Part shown: positions 1 to 8,292 of the stretch, piece by piece
Position numbering within the stretch: the stretch's first letter is position 1
Layout: the number at the start of each line of letters is the position of its first letter
From: DATKEU01 sp035544495
GTDB lineage: Bacteria > Myxococcota_A > Polyangia > Fen-1088
Reading direction: 5' to 3'
NCBI GenBank assembly: GCA_035544495.1
Contig: DATKEU010000311.1
Span: 1-18,330 of the forward strand
Length of the DNA stretch: 18,330 nt
Notes under the pieces: generated by a model
Database searches by the model: none
What the model was told of the DNA's origin: nothing
What the model saw: only the letters and a program-made list of their open reading frames with translations
Position numbers and translations under genes: made by a program

Positions 1-2
1 TC

Positions 3-1904
3 CCGGGCGGATTCGGCCGCGACAACTTCATCGCTGCGTTCTGGGGTTCTATTGTCATGGGCAACTTCAGTCACGGACGCTTCGTCGACGATCCGGACAT
101 CGTCGACGTCTCGGTCGCCACGGACAGCGGCCCGCTCGCCGGGATGCTGATCTGCCGGATCCGGCTGACGGAGGGCACCCACCCGCAGCAGTCGGTCGAT
201 CGGGTGCTCAAGTACCTCCCCTGGATCGACGACGAGATGTACCTCGGCCGGCAGTTCCTGCGGCTCAAGGCGAGGGCGCTCCGCCACGAGGCCTTCGCCG
301 CGGAGACCGTGGATGGTCGCGCCGAGCGGCGCGCCGACTACCTGCACTTCACGGGGCGACTGGGCTACTTCGGCAGCGTGATGGACACCATCACCAGCAT
401 CGAGGCGGACGACGCGCTGGGATTCGCCAAGCGGTACCTTGGTCCCGATCAAGCCCACGCGGTGTTCATCGAACCGCTGCCGCCGGAGCAGCAAACGCCG
501 CCCGGGACGACAGGCCTCGGCGAGGGGCGAACCGACGATCGGCCCGGGCCGGACCAGTCGTTGCCCGGCCCGACGAACGATCTTCCGAGCGGCCACCGCC
601 GGCTCGCCGGCCTGCGCACGGTCCGTCTGCCGAACGGCCTCACGCTGATCCTGGTGCGCCGCACGACCATGCCGATCGTCTCCATCAATCTGGGGTTTCG
701 CGGCGGCAAGCTGCTGGCGCAGCCGGCGGCGGTGGCGGACGCCGCGCAGATAGCTGTGAATCTGAACCTCGAGGAGTCGCCGTCGGACTACGGCATCGCG
801 TTCTGGCCTTCCCTGGCGAACGATCAATGGATGACGAACGTGCAGGCCGGGATCGACAACTTGCCGCGCGCGCTGGACATGCTGGCGTTCTCGCTGAAGA
901 GCTTCGACGTCGATTGGCCGTCGGAGAAGTTCCGCGCCAGCACGCTGCCCTTTCTGCGCCGGCGCGACGAGGATCCGCGCGTGCGCGCCGCGCGGGCGAT
1001 GGCGCGCGCGCTCTACGGTGACCATCCCCTGGGCCGGGAGGTCCGCGGCGACGACATCGACCACATCGGCGCCGACGCCATCGAGCGCTGGTTCCGCGCC
1101 CAGCGCTCGCCCGGGAACGGCGCGCTGGTCATCGTCGGCGACATCGACCTGGACAAGACCGAAGCGCTGGCGCGCGACGAGCTCGGCGGCTGGAGCGGAC
1201 CCTCCGACGCCACCGAGCTTCCCGCGCCGCCGCTGATCCAGGCCGCGGCGCCGCCGGCGAACGCTGGTCTGGTGGCCGCGGCCGACGTGACGGCGACGCC
1301 CGAGCTCAAGGCGATCATCGTCCAGGATCGACCACACGCGACCCAGGTCGAGCTGTCGCTGAATTGTCTCTTGCCTGCGTGCAACGAGCGGCGCGATGCC
1401 ATCGACGACGTGCTGTCCGTCGTGACCCAGAGCGAGCTGAACCAGCGCATTCGCATCGAGGCCGGCGCCAGCTACGGCGTCATCACCAACGCCTGGAACA
1501 TCCGGGGCGGCAGCGCGGGGTTGAGCATCTCCGCCGACGTCGACAACGCACACATCGGGTTGGCCCTGTCGACGATCGCACGCTTCATGGCCGAGCGCGC
1601 CGCCCGCGGATTCACGGCCGGCGAGGTCGCGTGGTCACGCTTCGAGCTCAACAGCAAGAACCTCTTCGAAAACCAGAGCGTCAGCAACCTGTCGGGCGCG
1701 CTGCTCCGAAACTGGAACCTGGGCTGGCCGCTGGAAGCCGTCGATCGCTATCCCGAATACCTGGCCGCCGTCACCACCGAGGACGTCCACGCCGACATGC
1801 GCACCTGCGCCGCTAATCAGGTCCTCACGCTGGTCGGTAACCAGCGCGCCATCGAAGCGGGCCTGCGCCAGGCCGGCCTCCACGCCGCGCCCGCCAGCCG
1901 CTAG
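3..1904 (+). CDS. M16 family (pitrilysin-like) zinc metallopeptidase, C-terminal part; 5' end outside window
   Basis: The frame is open from the left edge; ATG at 57 is internal, because the residues before it continue the fold. The visible part covers the end of a first M16 half (to about position 490), a Pro/Gly/Asp-rich linker (about 490-590) and a complete second half. The second half starts like an M16 N-domain (VRLPNGLTLILVRR, then MPIVSINLGFRGG), but where a zinc-binding HxxEH would follow the sequence reads AAVADAAQIAVNLN, so this half has no metal site. Its C-domain keeps the substrate-binding pattern RIEAGASYGV near positions 1450-1480. In two-half M16 enzymes normally only the N-terminal half is catalytic; that half would lie upstream of the window. 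Proteins of this type are usually periplasmic or membrane-anchored and degrade peptides, but the signal sequence is not visible. The gene ends 5 bp from the convergent kinase gene. Family is secure; activity cannot be judged here. Confidence 0.88.
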   Translation, partial: PGGFGRDNFIAAFWGSIVMGNFSHGRFVDDPDIVDVSVATDSGPLAGMLICRIRLTEGTHPQQSVDRVLKYLPWIDDEMYLGRQFLRLKARALRHEAFAAETVDGRAERRADYLHFTGRLGYFGSVMDTITSIEADDALGFAKRYLGPDQAHAVFIEPLPPEQQTPPGTTGLGEGRTDDRPGPDQSLPGPTNDLPSGHRRLAGLRTVRLPNGLTLILVRRTTMPIVSINLGFRGGKLLAQPAAVADAAQIAVNLNLEESPSDYGIAFWPSLANDQWMTNVQAGIDNLPRALDMLAFSLKSFDVDWPSEKFRASTLPFLRRRDEDPRVRAARAMARALYGDHPLGREVRGDDIDHIGADAIERWFRAQRSPGNGALVIVGDIDLDKTEALARDELGGWSGPSDATELPAPPLIQAAAPPANAGLVAAADVTATPELKAIIVQDRPHATQVELSLNCLLPACNERRDAIDDVLSVVTQSELNQRIRIEAGASYGVITNAWNIRGGSAGLSISADVDNAHIGLALSTIARFMAERAARGFTAGEVAWSRFELNSKNLFENQSVSNLSGALLRNWNLGWPLEAVDRYPEYLAAVTTEDVHADMRTCAANQVLTLVGNQRAIEAGLRQAGLHAAPASR

Positions 1905-1909
1905 CCAAG

Positions 1910-4375
1910 CTAGATCGCCGCCGCCGACGAATCGGCCGGCGCCGATTCTTCCGGGGCGAGCAGCGGCAGGAAGACCGAGAACGTCGACCCCTTGCCGGGC
2001 TCGCTCTCCACCTCGACCGTGCCCCCGTGCAGCTCGACCAGCCGCTTGGTCAGCGCCAGCCCCAGGCCCGTCCCCTCCGGGCGCGCGCCCGCCCGCTGCG
2101 GCAGCTGCTCGAACTCTCGAAACAGGCGCGACAGATGCTCGGGCGCGATCCCGACGCCGGTGTCGGCCACGCTGATCTGCACCCGGTCCCCCGCCAGGCG
2201 CGCGCCCACGCGCACGGTGCCCCCCGGCGCGGTGAACTTGATGGCGTTCGAGATCAAGTTGTACAAGACCTGCTTGATGCGCCCGGGATCGACCGACACC
2301 ACGGGCAGGTCGTCCGGCACGTCGACCTGAAGCTCGATCCCCTTCTTGCTGGCCATGGCGGCGATCACGCTGCGGGCCACGTCGACCAGCGCGCCGATCG
2401 GCGTCGCCTCGCAGACCAGGTCCATGCGCCCGGCCTCCACCTTCGAGATGTCCAGGATGTCGTTGACCAGACCAAGGAGGTGCCGCCCCGAGATCAGCAC
2501 GTTGCCGACGTAGGACCGCTGCTTGTCGTTCAAGGGCCCGAAGATCTCCTGCTCCAGCAGCTCGGAGAACCCGATCACCGCGTTCAGCGGCGTGCGCAGC
2601 TCGTGGCTCATGCTGGCCAGGAAGCCGCTCTTGGCCTGACTGGCGGTGTCGGCCGCCTCCTTCGCCAGGTGAAGCTCGCGCTGGGCGCGCTCGCGCTCCT
2701 CGACCTCGCGCTTGAGCGCCTGGTTGGCGTCCGACAGCTGCTTGGTGCGCCGGTCGACGCGCGTCTCCAGCTCGGCGTGGGCGGCCAGCAGCGACTCCTC
2801 CGCCAGCTTGCGCGCGCTGATGTCGCTGAACGACGCCAGCGCGGCGTGCGGCGCCTCCTGCGGGGCATGCCGCAGCGGTTGCGCGTTGACGGAGATCCAG
2901 GTCCGCTCGCCCCCCGCCTGACCGTCGCGTTCGATGGCCAGCACGATGTTGGCCAGCGGTTCGCCCGCGCGCAGGCTGCGCACGAACGGCAGGTCGTCCC
3001 CCGCCACCGGATGTCCGTCCTCGTCGACGGTGCCGGCGAAGGTCTCCGCGCAGAGCTGGCCGATCATCCGGTTGGCCGGCCGCCCCAGGATCCGCTCGGC
3101 GCTGGCGTTGGCGGTCAGCACGCGCGCGTCGCCGTCGATGAGCAGGATCCCTTCGTCCAGCGCCGCGATGACCGAGCGATAGCGATCCTCGCTCGCTTTC
3201 AGGCCTCGCTCGACCCGCTTGCGCTCCATGAACTGGCCGATCTGCCCGCCCAGCCCGCTGATCATCGACAGGTGATCGTCGTTGGGCTCGCGCGGTCCGT
3301 CGCTGTAGAAGGCCATCACGCCGATCACCTGCGCCCCGTTGCGCAACGGAATGGCGAAGGCGCCGCGCAGGCTGGCCTCGGTGCGAAACGCGGCCAGCGG
3401 AAAGCTCGCCTCGGCCGTCAGATCCGGCACCCACAGCGGCAGCTTCCGGTACCACACCCGCCCCGGCAGTCCGACGTCGGGCAGAAGCTTCATCGCGCGC
3501 CGGACGGCGGCGTACTCGCCTCCGCTCCGCTGATCGGCCTGCCAGATCTCGACGCAGCCAAGGTAGGTTCCCGTCTCGTCCACCTCCCACAGCTCGCCCA
3601 GCTGCCAGCGCTGGTTCTCCCCGACGATCCGCAGCAGCAGGGGCGCAGCCTCGTGCAGCGTGTTCGACGCCGCCAGGAGGCGCGTGATCACGTACTGCAA
3701 CGACAGGAGCTGCTCGGTGCGCTGGCGCTCGGACACCTCCCGCTCCAGCGCGCGCTGGCTGGCGTCGATCGTGGCCTGCTTGCGCGCCGTGGCCAGCAGG
3801 TCCTGCCGGCTCTTGCGCAGGGCCCCGTACAGCAACGCCACCTCCGCGCCCACGAAGGCGGTGTGGCGCAGCCAGAACCAGGGCGCCACGTGCGCGGCGC
3901 CGTAGATCGATCGCGGCCAGAAGAAACAGCCCAGCAGATGATCCAGCGTGGTGATGAACGCCACCAGCAGAAGGAGGCTGATCTCGCGATACATCGCCAG
4001 GAAGGCCAGCGACGCGAAGATGACGTAGCTGGTGATCGGCGCCCCGCCCGTGAGGTGCAGCAGCAGCGACGCGATCAACCCCTGGGCAAGGGCGACCTCG
4101 TGCCGGGTCGGCTTGCTGCCCGGGTACTTGCGCGCCACCTGAATCGGCAGCGAGACGATGGCCCCGCCCAGCACGAAGCCCTTCCAGGCCGGCAGCGGCA
4201 AGTGGGCGATCGTCACCCCGCCGGCCAGCGGCGCGGCGCACACGCCGGCCACCACGGCCGCCAGCCACTCGGCCGCCAGCAGCCACAGGAACATCCGGTC
4301 GGTGCGCTGCCAGATCTCCTGCTCGTATTCGGAGAACAGCCGGCGCGTCCCCTGGCTTTCGCCGGCCAGGTTCAT
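1910..4375 (-). CDS. Membrane sensor histidine kinase (multi-TM, GAF, PAS, HisKA, HATPase)
   Basis: An 821-residue kinase. Residues about 28-184 contain five or six hydrophobic segments (about 28-50, 64-80, 97-128, 132-152, 163-184), forming a membrane sensor I cannot assign to a named family. A short coiled coil (about 188-225) leads to a GAF-like domain (about 232-385), a PAS domain (about 395-520) and a second coiled coil (about 520-580). The HisKA domain has the H-box SHELRTPLNAVIGFSE with phospho-acceptor His591. The ATPase domain shows an N-box (NLISNAIKF, Asn706 and Asn710), G1 (DTGVGI, from Asp738) and G2 (GTGLGLAL, about 768-775). There is no C-terminal receiver or HPt domain. The ATG overlaps the stop of the upstream hybrid kinase by 4 bases (ATGA), implying translational coupling. 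Its phosphoryl acceptor is probably one of the two receivers upstream in the same operon; that is inference. The signal sensed is unknown. Confidence 0.93.
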   Translation of the reverse strand: MNLAGESQGTRRLFSEYEQEIWQRTDRMFLWLLAAEWLAAVVAGVCAAPLAGGVTIAHLPLPAWKGFVLGGAIVSLPIQVARKYPGSKPTRHEVALAQGLIASLLLHLTGGAPITSYVIFASLAFLAMYREISLLLLVAFITTLDHLLGCFFWPRSIYGAAHVAPWFWLRHTAFVGAEVALLYGALRKSRQDLLATARKQATIDASQRALEREVSERQRTEQLLSLQYVITRLLAASNTLHEAAPLLLRIVGENQRWQLGELWEVDETGTYLGCVEIWQADQRSGGEYAAVRRAMKLLPDVGLPGRVWYRKLPLWVPDLTAEASFPLAAFRTEASLRGAFAIPLRNGAQVIGVMAFYSDGPREPNDDHLSMISGLGGQIGQFMERKRVERGLKASEDRYRSVIAALDEGILLIDGDARVLTANASAERILGRPANRMIGQLCAETFAGTVDEDGHPVAGDDLPFVRSLRAGEPLANIVLAIERDGQAGGERTWISVNAQPLRHAPQEAPHAALASFSDISARKLAEESLLAAHAELETRVDRRTKQLSDANQALKREVEERERAQRELHLAKEAADTASQAKSGFLASMSHELRTPLNAVIGFSELLEQEIFGPLNDKQRSYVGNVLISGRHLLGLVNDILDISKVEAGRMDLVCEATPIGALVDVARSVIAAMASKKGIELQVDVPDDLPVVSVDPGRIKQVLYNLISNAIKFTAPGGTVRVGARLAGDRVQISVADTGVGIAPEHLSRLFREFEQLPQRAGARPEGTGLGLALTKRLVELHGGTVEVESEPGKGSTFSVFLPLLAPEESAPADSSAAAI

Positions 4376-5547
4376 GACCGGCGCAGCGCCGGCAGGCGCA
4401 CGCAGAAGCAGGCCCCCCGCGGGTGATTGTCCTCGACCCAGATGCTGCCCTGATGCACCTCGACCGCTCGCCGGCAGAACAGCAGCCCCAGCCCATGGCT
4501 GCTGCTCCGCTCGCCTCCCTGGCCGTCCTCGATGCGCACGTATTTCTCGAAGATCCGGTGGCGGTATTCGTCGGGGATGCCGCGCCCCTCGTCGCTGACG
4601 CGGACCTCGACCACCTCCGGCGCGTCGGGACGGCGCGCGTCCAGCCCGGCGCCGACGCTGATGCCGATGCCCGAGCCGCCCGGCCCGTACTTGTGCGCGT
4701 TGTCGATCAGGTTCTCGATGATCCGCCGCACCAGATCGCGATCGGCCTGCAGGCGCCCCACCTGATCGGAGATCGACACCGCCAGCCGCTGGTTCTTGTC
4801 CGCCAGGCGGTACCGCATCTCCGAGGCGATCTCCTCCAGCAGCGCCGGCATGTCGAAGTCGGCCATGTGCGCCACCAGCGCGCCGTCGTCGCTGCGGCTG
4901 ACGTCGAGCAGGTTCATCACCATGCGCAGCATCGCCTGCGACGACCGCAGCACGTCCATCTGCGACTCGCGCTCGAGGGCGGTCATCCCGGCGGAACGGG
5001 ACACGAACTGCGCGTTCGACAGGATGCTGGTCAGCGGGTTCTTGAGATCGTGAATGATGAGCGCGGTCAGCTCTTCCTTCTGCCGGTGCGCCTCCAGCAG
5101 CGCGTCGCGCTGGGCGCGGATGACGTCATAGTTGCCGCGCAGCTCGTCGGACAGACGCCGGATGCGCAGCAGCGACCGGATGCGAATCAGAAGCTCGGTG
5201 CGGTTGATGGGCTTGGTCAGGAAGTCGTCGGCGCCGGAGTCCAGCGCCGACCGGTGCGTCCCCAGATCGCCGAGCGCGGTGAGAAACAGGATCGGCGTCG
5301 CCGCCCCGCCCGGCAGCTGGCGCAGGCGGCGGCAGGTCTCGAACCCGTCCATCAGCGGCATGAGGACGTCGAGGAGCACCAGATCCGGCTTCTTCTCCTC
5401 GAACAGCGCCAGGGCGCGCGCGCCACCGTCGGCCTGGATGGCCGCGTACCCGGCGCCCACCAGATGGCCCTCCGCCACCTCGCGGTTCTGCAGGTTGTCG
5501 TCGACGACCAGGATGGTCTCGCGCTGGTCAGTCGGCGGCGGGAACAT
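4372..5547 (-). CDS. Receiver-histidine kinase hybrid (REC-HisKA-HATPase), apparently soluble
   Basis: A 391-residue protein with no membrane segment. The N-terminal receiver (about 10-130) has the acidic pair Asp16/Asp17, phospho-acceptor Asp60 in LVLLDVLMP, Thr90 and conserved Lys112 in FLTKP. A helical linker (about 130-160) leads to a HisKA domain with the H-box HDLKNPLTSI, where His166 is the expected phosphorylation site. The ATPase domain follows (about 265-388), with an N-box (ENLIDNAHKYG, Asn279 and Asn283), G1 (DEGRGIP) and G2 (SHGLGLLF). The receiver-first architecture suggests a kinase switched by phosphorylation of its own N-terminal receiver, i.e. an intermediate in a relay. Its start lies 20 bases inside the end of the stand-alone receiver gene and its stop overlaps the start of the membrane kinase, so the three are co-transcribed. 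No DNA-binding domain is present. Cytosolic location is inferred from the lack of signal or TM segments. Confidence 0.93.
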   Translation of the reverse strand: MFPPPTDQRETILVVDDNLQNREVAEGHLVGAGYAAIQADGGARALALFEEKKPDLVLLDVLMPLMDGFETCRRLRQLPGGAATPILFLTALGDLGTHRSALDSGADDFLTKPINRTELLIRIRSLLRIRRLSDELRGNYDVIRAQRDALLEAHRQKEELTALIIHDLKNPLTSILSNAQFVSRSAGMTALERESQMDVLRSSQAMLRMVMNLLDVSRSDDGALVAHMADFDMPALLEEIASEMRYRLADKNQRLAVSISDQVGRLQADRDLVRRIIENLIDNAHKYGPGGSGIGISVGAGLDARRPDAPEVVEVRVSDEGRGIPDEYRHRIFEKYVRIEDGQGGERSSSHGLGLLFCRRAVEVHQGSIWVEDNHPRGACFCVRLPALRRS

Positions 5548-5983
5548 GGGGGTCGGCGGCGGTGCCGGCCGGCGCGCGCAGGAACTGCTCGACGGTGGCG
5601 GCGAAGGTGCGCGTGTCGATCGGCTTGCTGAGGTAACCCTGAAATCCGCTGCCCAGCAGCCGCTCGCGGTCGCCCGGCATCGCCATCGACGTGACCGCGA
5701 CGATGGGCAGCGCGCCCAGCCGCAAGGTGCGGCGCGCTTCGCGGATCACCGCCTCGGCGCCACCTCCAGGAATGTTGACGTCCAGCAGCAGCAGGTCGAC
5801 AGGGACCGACGCCAGCGCGCGCGTGGCCTCGTCGACGTTGGCCGCCTCCAGCACGTCGTGTCCGCGCAGCTGCAGGATGTCGTGCAAGAGCTGGCGATTG
5901 GGGGCGTTGTCCTCCACGACCAGGATGCGGGCGCGCGAGGCGCCCGGCAATACGGGTTGGTCGCTGTCGTCGTGGCGGAGCAT
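5528..5983 (-). CDS. Stand-alone response regulator receiver (REC) protein
   Basis: A 151-residue protein that is essentially one CheY-like receiver domain (about 18-140) with short, probably disordered ends. The acidic pair is Glu24/Asp25 (ILVVEDN), the phospho-acceptor is Asp68 in LLLLDVNIP, Thr98 lies in VAVTSMAMPGD, and Lys120 lies in YLSKPID, so all catalytic positions are present. There is no output domain, so it probably passes phosphate on or controls a partner by binding. It is the first gene of the three-gene signalling operon and overlaps the hybrid kinase gene by 20 bases. The ATG at 5983 has no convincing Shine-Dalgarno sequence. The frame stays open upstream, so an alternative start cannot be excluded, but the upstream residues do not look like part of the receiver fold. 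Confidence 0.88.
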   Translation of the reverse strand: MLRHDDSDQPVLPGASRARILVVEDNAPNRQLLHDILQLRGHDVLEAANVDEATRALASVPVDLLLLDVNIPGGGAEAVIREARRTLRLGALPIVAVTSMAMPGDRERLLGSGFQGYLSKPIDTRTFAATVEQFLRAPAGTAADPHVPAAD

Positions 5984-6275
5984 GTCGAGGACGCGCGCGG
6001 CGCGCGCCCCGATCCAGTTTCGACAGTTCCACGACTCGGCTTGACCACTGGACGCTCCCGCAGCGGCGACGGCGAACCTCCCCGATCCGCCTCGGCAATG
6101 TGGGTCGCCTGCCCACCGGAGATCCCTCGGTCGCGCCGCGATCGGTTCTGTGCTGGTTCATCGCTGTCGCGGGTGGGGGGCGTCATCGGAATGCCGTCGT
6201 CCGACGGTGGTTCTGTCGCGCTGATAAAACCCTTAAGCCTGCTCGTTGGTCCACCGATCTGGGTGCGTTGAAGAC
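5984..6275. promoter_or_regulatory. Divergent intergenic region between the signalling operon and the hydrolase gene
   Basis: This 292-bp region separates two divergently transcribed units and must hold the promoter of each unless either gene starts further upstream. It contains a small A/T-rich island at about 6219-6240 (GATAAAACCCTTAAG) that stands out from the surrounding G+C-rich DNA, and a perfect 6-bp inverted repeat with a 2-base gap at 6194-6207 (CCGTCG/CGACGG). I could not pair the A/T-rich island with a convincing -35 element on either strand, so no exact promoter is called. Open frames crossing the region have no recognisable protein features. Confidence 0.4.
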
Positions 6276-8279
6276 ATGACGCAGCATCTTGGCTTCTTCA
6301 CTCGACGGATCTGTTTTTTCGCCGTGCTGATCGCGGCTGGGTGCACGGACGGGATCATCGGCGATCCCGCCGGGCCGCCGGCCGGTCCCAGCGACGGGAC
6401 AGGGCAGCCAGTCGTCCCGCCACCGCCCACGCCCGCGCCGTCCACCCCCAGCGCGCTCGACGGCCACTGGTATCTCGACGTTGCAGGCCGCCGCGTCACC
6501 GTTTCAATCACCGCCCCTCGCGACATTCCGATGCGCGGCAACCTCAGCGACGACGGCGCCGCCACGACCGCGCGCGGTCTCACGAACCTCGCTTTCGATG
6601 CCACGCGCCAGGAGCTCGCGTTCAGCGAACAACGCGGAGCAGGCGACTTCGTTCACTACCGCCTGCGCCCCCGCGATGGGGTGACGACCGGACGTTTCGC
6701 GGCGACCACCGCGCCAACCGCGCCGCAGGATCCGACGGCGTTCGCGGGCCAGCTGGTCGGCTGGCGTGACGAGACGTTCAGCACGGCGATCGTCCCCCGC
6801 GTCTTCGACATCCTGATCGGCGGGCGGCAGCGGGCCATTGTCCGGATCGATCGATCGTCGCCCGACGGTGGGTTCATGGGACGGTTCAAGGCCTACGCCA
6901 CCGCCGAAGTCCTCGACGAGCAGCTGTCGGAGGATATCGAGGTCACCGCCTGGGATGGCCAGACGCTGCGCTTCGTCCGGCCGACCGCTCCGATGCAGGA
7001 TCAATTCACCGGCACCGCGGCCGGCCGCGCCATCAGCGGGACCGTCACCACCAGCGACGGCGCCACGCAGGCCTTCACCGGCGCGCGCGCCGAGGTGCTG
7101 GGGCATGGCCTGGGCGCTCGTTCGGTCAAGGGCACGCAGGAATGGCAGGCGCGCACGCGGGATCGGCTAGCCTGGTTGATGATGGCGGGGAACCCGGCGC
7201 CATTGTCGCTGCGGGCGACGGAGATCGGGCGGTACATGCCGATTCCGGAGGCGAGCGTCAGCACGAATCGGGATGACTCGCTGGCGTTGTGGCCGGCGGC
7301 GTACCAGCTGCAGGAGCTGTACCTGGACGCCACGCTACCCAGTCCCAGCGGTGGCGCGCCGCTGTCCCGGCGAGAGCACGGCGTGCTGGCCGTTCCGACC
7401 ACGGCGGCGCCGGCGAGCGGTTTTCCAGTCGCCATCGCCATCAATGGCCATTGGGGCAGCGCCTGGAGAACCTTCGATCCGCAGGGGGGCATCTACTGGT
7501 ACGGCGACAGCTTTGCCCGCCGCGGCTTCGTGGTGATCGCCGTCGACGTCGGCCACCGCCCGCTGGGCGATCGGCAGTCACTGTATACCGACATCCCCGA
7601 CGGCGATGATCCGGCGGCGGGAAACGGCAATCATCCAGCGATCAAGGACCCGGGCCTCGACTCGCAGTGGGAGGAGGACGGCGAGCGCGCGTGGGACGTC
7701 ATGCGCGGGATCGATTACGTGCTGGCCCGCCCCGACGTCGATCGCCAGCACGTCACCGTCGTCGGTCTCTCGATGGGGGGCGAGGTGACAGAGTGGGTGG
7801 GCGCGATCGACCAGCGCGTGCAGACCATCATCGCTGCCGGCGCTCCGCCCGATCTGTCGGTGATGCGCTATCACGGCAATCACCCCTGCTGGGCCTGGCT
7901 GCGGGGTGACGCGCGCGAGTTCTTCGACCCCGGCGATCTCGACGGGTTGGCCGCGCCCCACACCTTCGTGCGAGAGACCGGGTTGGTGGACGGATCCTTT
8001 TCCAGCCTGTCCACTCCGTTCGCGGGCGACAAGCAGAGCATCCGGCGCGTCCAGCCGGTGTTCGACGTGCTGGGCGGACGGCTGGTTCATTACCTGCACT
8101 ACGACGCCCACACCTTCCACGTCGGCGAGCTGGCCTGGGGAACCACCGCTGCCCCCCTGGGCGTCACCACGCCGATGGAGGTCACCCGGCTGCCCGACGC
8201 GCCCTGGTCGACGGCGTGGGAGATCGACGAGAGTACGGAGGTGCTGACCCCGTCGCTGTACAACGAGGTTCAGCCGTAG
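6276..8279 (+). CDS. Exported alpha/beta hydrolase (acetyl-xylan-esterase/dienelactone-hydrolase-like) with tandem N-terminal beta modules
   Basis: A 667-residue protein from ATG 6276; a TTG at 6246 would add ten residues before the signal peptide and is less likely. The N-terminus is a signal peptide (RR, then a hydrophobic stretch) ending LIAAGC, resembling a lipobox but with Ala rather than Leu at -3, then a Pro/Gly-rich spacer to about residue 60. Two similar beta-rich stretches follow (about 63-148 and 175-262). The C-terminal alpha/beta hydrolase domain (about 350-660) has NGHWG (390-394) in the oxyanion-loop position, nucleophile Ser499 in GLSMG, an AAPHTFVRETG strand followed by Asp572 as candidate acid, and His612 in DAHTFH. 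These match the layout of secreted AXE/DLH-like esterases; the substrate is unknown and I give no gene name. It is monocistronic, divergent from the signalling operon, and ends 13 bp from nuoN, convergent. Confidence 0.82.
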   Translation: MTQHLGFFTRRICFFAVLIAAGCTDGIIGDPAGPPAGPSDGTGQPVVPPPPTPAPSTPSALDGHWYLDVAGRRVTVSITAPRDIPMRGNLSDDGAATTARGLTNLAFDATRQELAFSEQRGAGDFVHYRLRPRDGVTTGRFAATTAPTAPQDPTAFAGQLVGWRDETFSTAIVPRVFDILIGGRQRAIVRIDRSSPDGGFMGRFKAYATAEVLDEQLSEDIEVTAWDGQTLRFVRPTAPMQDQFTGTAAGRAISGTVTTSDGATQAFTGARAEVLGHGLGARSVKGTQEWQARTRDRLAWLMMAGNPAPLSLRATEIGRYMPIPEASVSTNRDDSLALWPAAYQLQELYLDATLPSPSGGAPLSRREHGVLAVPTTAAPASGFPVAIAINGHWGSAWRTFDPQGGIYWYGDSFARRGFVVIAVDVGHRPLGDRQSLYTDIPDGDDPAAGNGNHPAIKDPGLDSQWEEDGERAWDVMRGIDYVLARPDVDRQHVTVVGLSMGGEVTEWVGAIDQRVQTIIAAGAPPDLSVMRYHGNHPCWAWLRGDAREFFDPGDLDGLAAPHTFVRETGLVDGSFSSLSTPFAGDKQSIRRVQPVFDVLGGRLVHYLHYDAHTFHVGELAWGTTAAPLGVTTPMEVTRLPDAPWSTAWEIDESTEVLTPSLYNEVQP

Positions 8280-8292
8280 CGCGCCGCTGCCG

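Noticed and set aside
2027..4426. Long plus-strand open frame opposite the kinase gene
   Set aside because: A Gln/His/Arg/Leu-rich composition without domains, antisense to a clear kinase; this is a typical high-G+C shadow frame.
1635..4496. 953-codon minus-strand frame overlapping the kinase gene
   Set aside because: An Arg/Gly/Ala-rich out-of-frame copy of the kinase region; the 1910-4375 frame carries all the motifs.
6219..6240. Exact -10/-35 promoter in the A/T-rich island
   Set aside because: GATAAA lacks a usable -35 at 16-18 bases on the plus strand, and the minus strand is no better.
6246..6275. TTG start for the hydrolase gene
   Set aside because: It would place ten residues before the signal peptide; the ATG at 6276 gives a normal export signal.
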